Below, piece by piece: positions 6,094-8,794 of a DNA stretch of 8,794 nt. Position 1 is the first letter of the stretch, and each line of letters begins with the position of its first letter. A program made the translations under genes and the position numbers. The notes under the pieces were generated by a model. It had not been told where the DNA came from. It saw only the letters and a list, made by a program, of their open reading frames with translations, and did no database searches. This DNA comes from an uncultured Campylobacter sp. (GTDB lineage: Bacteria > Campylobacterota > Campylobacteria > Campylobacterales > Campylobacteraceae): contig NZ_CALKTQ010000163.1 in assembly GCF_937997465.1 (NCBI RefSeq), positions 1 through 8,794 of the forward strand. The letters run 5' to 3'.

Positions 6094-6173
6094 GACGCCA
6101 AATATCAAATTTGAGTTTCTAAATTTAGCTTGTAGGCGTAAATTTAGTAGCCACTTTGGGTGAATTTTACTCG

Positions 6174-6530
6174 CTAAAATGCCAGCGCAAACAGCGTCCA
6201 CGCCCAAGTTATTGCAGCCGTACCGATAGAGAGGCAAACGGCGGCAGAGGCGCAGTCTTTGGCGATTTTGGCTAACGGGTGAAAGCCCGGCGAAACGAGA
6301 TCTACTACCGCTTCGATCGCGGTATTTACGCACTCGCAGATCAAAACGAGTCCGAAAACTGCTATCAGTAGCGCGTGCTGCGCCGCGGAAACCGGTAAAA
6401 ACAGCGAAACTAGCGCAAGCGGGACGATAACGCAAAGCTCAAAGCGAAACGCCGCCTCGTTTTTAAGCATCGCAGCAAGCCCCTCGAATGCAAATTTGGA
6501 GTTTTTAAAAAAGTTGTATTTTGGTTTCAT
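6174..6530 (-). CDS. dgkA: Diacylglycerol kinase
   Basis: A 118-residue trimeric inner-membrane enzyme that phosphorylates diacylglycerol to phosphatidic acid with ATP. It matches the E. coli protein in length and plan: an amphipathic N-terminal helix, then NEAAFRFE (24-31), then three membrane helices at about 32-48, 52-70 and 95-117. The active-site signature ECVNTAIEAVVD gives Glu66, Asn69 and Glu73 (E. coli Glu69, Asn72, Glu76), and AKDCASAAV gives Lys91 and Asp92 (E. coli Lys94, Asp95). Glu25 corresponds to E. coli Glu28. The ATG at 6530 has AAAGG upstream. It precedes eptA on the same strand, as in C. jejuni, and would recycle the diacylglycerol that EptA leaves behind. A GCTATCAT box sits just upstream as a likely promoter. 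Confidence 0.95.
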   Translation of the reverse strand: MKPKYNFFKNSKFAFEGLAAMLKNEAAFRFELCVIVPLALVSLFLPVSAAQHALLIAVFGLVLICECVNTAIEAVVDLVSPGFHPLAKIAKDCASAAVCLSIGTAAITWAWTLFALAF

Positions 6531-6552
6531 ATTTTGCCTTTAAATTTGTGCA

Positions 6553-6560
6553 ATGATAGC
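6553..6560 (-). promoter_or_regulatory. Possible dgkA -10 box
   Basis: Leftward the sequence is GCTATCAT, one base off the GCTATAAT found before dut, and about 22 bases before the dgkA ATG. No clear -35 is visible, which is usual in this genus. It lies between the transporter terminator and dgkA, so dgkA probably starts its own transcript. Confidence 0.4.
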
Positions 6561-6601
6561 GTAAATTTGCTTTATAAGGCGCTTTTGCGGACGGCGCGAT
6601 A

Positions 6602-6657
6602 AACAAAAACGTAGCCGAATTTGCCGCTCAAATTTGATAAAACTCGGCTAGTTTTTT
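6602..6657 (-). terminator. Strong terminator after the efflux transporter gene, probably bidirectional
   Basis: TAGCCGAATTT (6612-6622) and AAACTCGGCTA (6640-6650) pair over 11 bases with one G-T wobble. Leftward the stem is followed by CGTTTTTGTTT, rightward by GTTTTTT. It sits right at the stop codon of the transporter gene and separates it from dgkA. Confidence 0.75.
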
Positions 6658-7861
6658 ACTCATCAGAAATCTTTGAAGTCTTGTAAAGTAGCGCAAACGC
6701 CGCCGCTCCGATAAGCGCAAAGCTCGCAACCATCGGCAGTAGCGTACCCTCAAATAGCTGCCCGATCGCGACTCCGATAGGAAGCGAGATAAAGGTCGAA
6801 ACCGAGCCGATCAGCGCAGCCGCCATGCCAGCGATCTTGCCCATAGGCTCCATCGCCATCGCGTTTAGGTTGCCAAAAAGTATGCTCACGCAAAAAAAGC
6901 TACTCATACAAAACGCCATAAAAGTCCACAGCGGCGGCACTCCGTCATACGCAAGAACGACCGGCAAAAACGCGACCGCGATAACGCAAAACGTCCCCAT
7001 AGCGCGCATGCTAAGATAGCGCATGCCGTAGATCATCACGAGCTTTGCGTTTATCATCGATGCGGCGCCCAGAGCCAGCGCGTTTATCGCAAAATAGATA
7101 GGAAACTCCTCGCCTAGCTTGTAACTCACCTCAAAAATCTGCTGAGCGGTGCTGATATAGCTCAAAAACATCCCAAAAATCAGCCCCAAAACGATCGTGT
7201 AGCCTGCGGTACGTCTGTTTTTCACTACCTGCGCGGCTTCGCTTTTTATCAAATTTAGGCTAAATTTATTGCGGTTTTGCTCAGGCAGAGTCTCGCTCTG
7301 ACGCAGCCCAAACCACGCTAGGCACGCAAACCCCATAAAAGTAAGCATCAAAAATATGCTGCGCCAATTATAAATTTTAAAGATAAAACCGCCAATGATC
7401 GGAGCAAGTGCCGGCACGATGATAAAAACTGCCGCGATAAAGCTCATCACGCGAGCCATCGCGCGCCCCTCGTAAAGATCGCGGATAAGCGCCATCGCGA
7501 TGATCCTAGGGCCCGCAGCGCCTAGTCCCTGGAAAAATCTGCTCGCCAAAAGCGCAGTAAAATCGCTCGTGACGACCGAAATAAATGAGCTTGCCGTAAA
7601 TATCGCAAGCGCGAGCAGCACAGCGTTTCGTCGCCCGATAAAGTCGCTAAGCGGTCCGTAAAATATCTGTCCTACGGCAAAGCCCGCAAACATCGAGGAG
7701 ATGACGAGCTGGGTTTGATTTATCTGCGTCACGCCAAGATCTAGGCCGATCTGCATGAGTGCGGGCAACATCGCGTCGGTGCTCATAGCTCCAAGCGAGG
7801 TTAGAAGCGCCATAAGCGCGATAAATTCTACGAAAGGCAAGGTTTTGGGGATAAATTTCAT
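6656..7861 (-). CDS. Bcr/CflA-type drug efflux transporter (major facilitator superfamily)
   Basis: A 401-residue inner-membrane proton/drug antiporter of the DHA1, 12-helix group. The first helix carries TDAMLPALMQI with Asp29, the acidic position common in this group. Motif A is GPLSDFIGRR (69-78) between helices 2 and 3, motif B is RFFQGLGAAG (108-117), and a proline/glycine-rich PALAPIIGGFI (150-160) marks helix 5. NWRSIF (165-170) is typical of Bcr/CflA members. A charged central loop (about 186-215) divides the two halves. Length is normal. Substrates cannot be read from the sequence; relatives export bicyclomycin, chloramphenicol or sulfonamides. The ATG at 7861 has GCGGAATTTAAG upstream, a weaker ribosome site than its neighbours, and a TATACAAT box lies 30-40 bases upstream. 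It appears to be a single-gene unit closed by a strong terminator. Confidence 0.9.
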   Translation of the reverse strand: MKFIPKTLPFVEFIALMALLTSLGAMSTDAMLPALMQIGLDLGVTQINQTQLVISSMFAGFAVGQIFYGPLSDFIGRRNAVLLALAIFTASSFISVVTSDFTALLASRFFQGLGAAGPRIIAMALIRDLYEGRAMARVMSFIAAVFIIVPALAPIIGGFIFKIYNWRSIFLMLTFMGFACLAWFGLRQSETLPEQNRNKFSLNLIKSEAAQVVKNRRTAGYTIVLGLIFGMFLSYISTAQQIFEVSYKLGEEFPIYFAINALALGAASMINAKLVMIYGMRYLSMRAMGTFCVIAVAFLPVVLAYDGVPPLWTFMAFCMSSFFCVSILFGNLNAMAMEPMGKIAGMAAALIGSVSTFISLPIGVAIGQLFEGTLLPMVASFALIGAAAFALLYKTSKISDE

Positions 7862-7891
7862 CTTAAATTCCGCTTTTTGGATTTAGGGGCG

Positions 7892-7899
7892 ATTGTATA
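7892..7899 (-). promoter_or_regulatory. Probable -10 box of the efflux transporter gene
   Basis: Leftward the sequence reads TATACAAT after a run of T (TTATTTTTTATACAAT), about 30 bases before the ATG at 7861. A T-rich stretch before the -10 is usual for Campylobacter sigma-70 promoters. No operator with clear symmetry is visible. Confidence 0.5.
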
Positions 7900-8395
7900 A
7901 AAAATAAGCTTAAATTTTGAGGTTGGTTTGGGTGGAAATTGGCGCCAAATTAAATTTGATCTATCTAAAAAACTCGGGGTCAAATTTGGAGATCAAATTT
8001 AAGTCCGCGCGAGTAAATTTCGCTAAATTTAACGCTTTAGTGAGTAGCAATTTAAGAAATTCGAGATTTTACTGTGAAGTAGTTAAAAGTAAAACATGAT
8101 GAGCTGGTTGCTTTTGGATTTTATTGAAATGCTTTAGATTGTAAAAATAGAGGATGGTGGTTAGAGGCTAACTAGATTTAATCCTTGGAACTGCCATTTT
8201 GTCGGTATTTAAAAGTTTAAGCTTTCAATACTGCTTTAAACACTGCTGTATTTACTTTTTCTTAGTAAATTTGCCAAAATTTAGCAAACTTCTCTAAATA
8301 AAAATAACTTCCTTAATACTCCGCTTAAAATACCTTTTTTTATGGGCTTTTAAAGCTTTTGTATTTGCTTGAAAAGACTTGAATTGCAATTGTAT

Positions 8396-8432
8396 AAAAA
8401 TCAAGCTTAGTTTTTCTTATTTTTTAGCTTGA
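8396..8432 (-). terminator. Terminator downstream of the small HTH gene
   Basis: Leftward, TCAAGCT and AGCTTGA (plus-strand arms 8426-8432 and 8401-8407) form a 7-bp stem with an 18-base A-rich loop, followed directly by TTTTT. It begins 8 bases after the stop of the helix-turn-helix gene. The large loop lowers certainty. Confidence 0.55.
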
Positions 8433-8439
8433 GCTTTGC

Positions 8440-8652
8440 TTATACTAGCGGATTTACAGCAAATTTTTTAAGCCACTCGTTTATGGCTTTTCTGCTGTAT
8501 AGTATTACCCTTTTGACCTTGATATAGGGGATGGAGTCTGGCTTGCCTTGATTTATTTTCATTCTTAGTCTTGCTTGCATGTGTTTTGATATGCCAAATT
8601 CTAACTCTAACTGCTCTATGCTCATCAAATCATCGTTTTGGATTATTTTCAT
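8440..8652 (-). CDS. Small helix-turn-helix DNA-binding protein (excisionase/AlpA-like)
   Basis: A 70-residue basic protein made almost entirely of one winged helix-turn-helix domain of the MerR/excisionase type. MSIEQLELEFGISKHMQARLR (10-30) is the helix-turn-helix, and IPYIKVKRVILYSRKAINEWL (41-61) is the wing with the closing helix, a signature of AlpA and phage excisionases (IP..K...V.Y....I..WL). Such proteins regulate or direct excision of prophages and integrated elements, but none of their usual partners (integrase, replication gene) is in the window. The ATG at 8652 has AAGGAGC upstream, the strongest ribosome site here. The surrounding sequence is AT-rich and nearly free of the CAAATTTG word, unlike the rest of the window, consistent with horizontal origin. 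A likely terminator follows the stop. Confidence 0.8.
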   Translation of the reverse strand: MKIIQNDDLMSIEQLELEFGISKHMQARLRMKINQGKPDSIPYIKVKRVILYSRKAINEWLKKFAVNPLV

Positions 8653-8794
8653 TTTTGCTCCTTTTGGTTTATTTGTTTTGGTTGCGTAACGATACTCAAA
8701 GCAAGCCTAAACACATCTTAGAAAAAAGGTATATAAAACGAGTTTATTTCCCTTAGTACTTATGTTTTCAGCACTGATAAGTCACTTGCTGGTT
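8653..8794. other. Upstream region of the HTH gene, to the window edge
   Basis: This holds the probable leftward promoter, with a TATATA-like box (plus strand 8729-8736, GGTATATA) in an AT-rich setting. Beyond about 8741 short frames are open on both strands and run off the edge: on the minus strand one ending in a TAA at about 8762-8764, and on the plus strand an ATG at 8762 without a ribosome site. Neither can be judged from so little sequence. Confidence 0.35.

Larger units (their letters stand above)
6004..6173. other. Spacer between dgkA and eptA with palindromes
   Basis: The 170 bases between the dgkA stop and the eptA start hold a weak leftward hairpin with a T run (6043-6061), a perfect 18-bp palindrome (6076-6093) and another TCAAATTTGA at 6105-6114. 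Leftward, a TATCAAT-like box near 6014-6020 could be an eptA -10. The presence of both a possible terminator and a possible promoter suggests eptA is at least partly transcribed on its own. Confidence 0.45.
7862..8439. other. Gene-poor junction region, AT-rich on its right side
   Basis: No credible gene is visible over about 580 bases. The left part still holds the CAAATTTG words seen across the chromosome (7920-8035). From about 8100 the sequence becomes much more AT-rich; 8281-8340 has 15 G/C of 60, against 36 of 60 at 6781-6840. The frame at 7917-8099 starts at TTG without a ribosome site and translates the repeated words. Small hairpins occur, for example ATTTACT/AGTAAAT at 8248-8268. This looks like the seam between the chromosome and an acquired segment. 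Confidence 0.5.

Noticed and set aside
7917..8099. Plus-strand open frame of 60 codons
   Set aside because: It starts at TTG without a ribosome site, translates repeated CAAATTTG-type words, and has no recognisable domain.
8099..8440. Possible tRNA or attachment site in the AT-rich junction
   Set aside because: No cloverleaf with a T-loop GTTCRANNC motif was found by eye, and no repeated attachment-like segment is visible within the window.
8571..8756. Plus-strand frame opposite the HTH gene
   Set aside because: It overlaps the strong ribosome site and start of the HTH gene on the other strand and looks like a shadow.
8762..8794. ATG on the plus strand running off the right edge
   Set aside because: Only 11 codons are visible and there is no ribosome site before the ATG; it cannot be told from chance.
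1..8794. CRISPR array, rRNA, insertion sequence with transposase, or defence system
   Set aside because: No regularly spaced identical repeats, ribosomal RNA segments, transposase or nuclease-type coding sequences were seen; the genes are mostly housekeeping, membrane or unknown.

Overview
The window looks like a chromosomal segment of a Campylobacter of the moderate-GC, oral/showae-rectus-concisus-like kind. The clues are coding regions with mixed GC, spacers crowded with AAATTT/CAAATTTG oligomers, purine-rich AAGGA ribosome sites, -10-like boxes of the type gcTAWAAT, and gene products with close Campylobacter relatives: an all-alpha dimeric dUTPase, an EptC/EptA-type phosphoethanolamine transferase beside dgkA, and an NADP-type glutamate dehydrogenase. 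The genus is an inference from family recognition and composition; no search was run.

Layout from left to right. At 1-146 is the 5' end of gdhA (minus), followed by a gene-free, AT-rich spacer. At 616-804 and 867-1601 (both minus) lie a small four-cysteine protein with a terminator behind it and an EI24/CysZ-like membrane protein that starts at TTG. A 400-bp spacer packed with AAATTT words follows. At 2002-2697 and 2752-3267 (minus) lie dut and an unrecognised 171-residue protein. From 3268 a divergent promoter region leads rightward into a two-gene unit (3355-4150, plus): a DUF1294-like membrane protein and a YhbP/UPF0306-type flavin-fold protein. At 4151-4470, between convergent genes, lies a structured sequence of about 300 bp bounded by 11-bp inverted repeats. 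Then come eptA (4471-6003), dgkA (6174-6530) and a Bcr/CflA-type drug efflux transporter (6656-7861), all minus. After 7862 there is a gene-poor stretch that becomes clearly AT-rich, followed by a small excisionase/AlpA-like helix-turn-helix gene (8440-8652, minus), which probably marks the edge of an acquired region.

How the genes fit together. The clearest functional link is eptA with dgkA: moving phosphoethanolamine from phosphatidylethanolamine to lipid A or other surface targets releases diacylglycerol, and DgkA phosphorylates it back into the phospholipid pool. dUTPase is nucleotide-pool housekeeping, GdhA is ammonium assimilation, and the efflux pump and EI24 protein are inner-membrane transport or unknown functions. 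No complete mobile element, CRISPR array, rRNA or tRNA is visible. The items most worth a second look are the bounded structured repeat at 4163-4461 and the composition change at the right end; most of the rest is ordinary chromosome.
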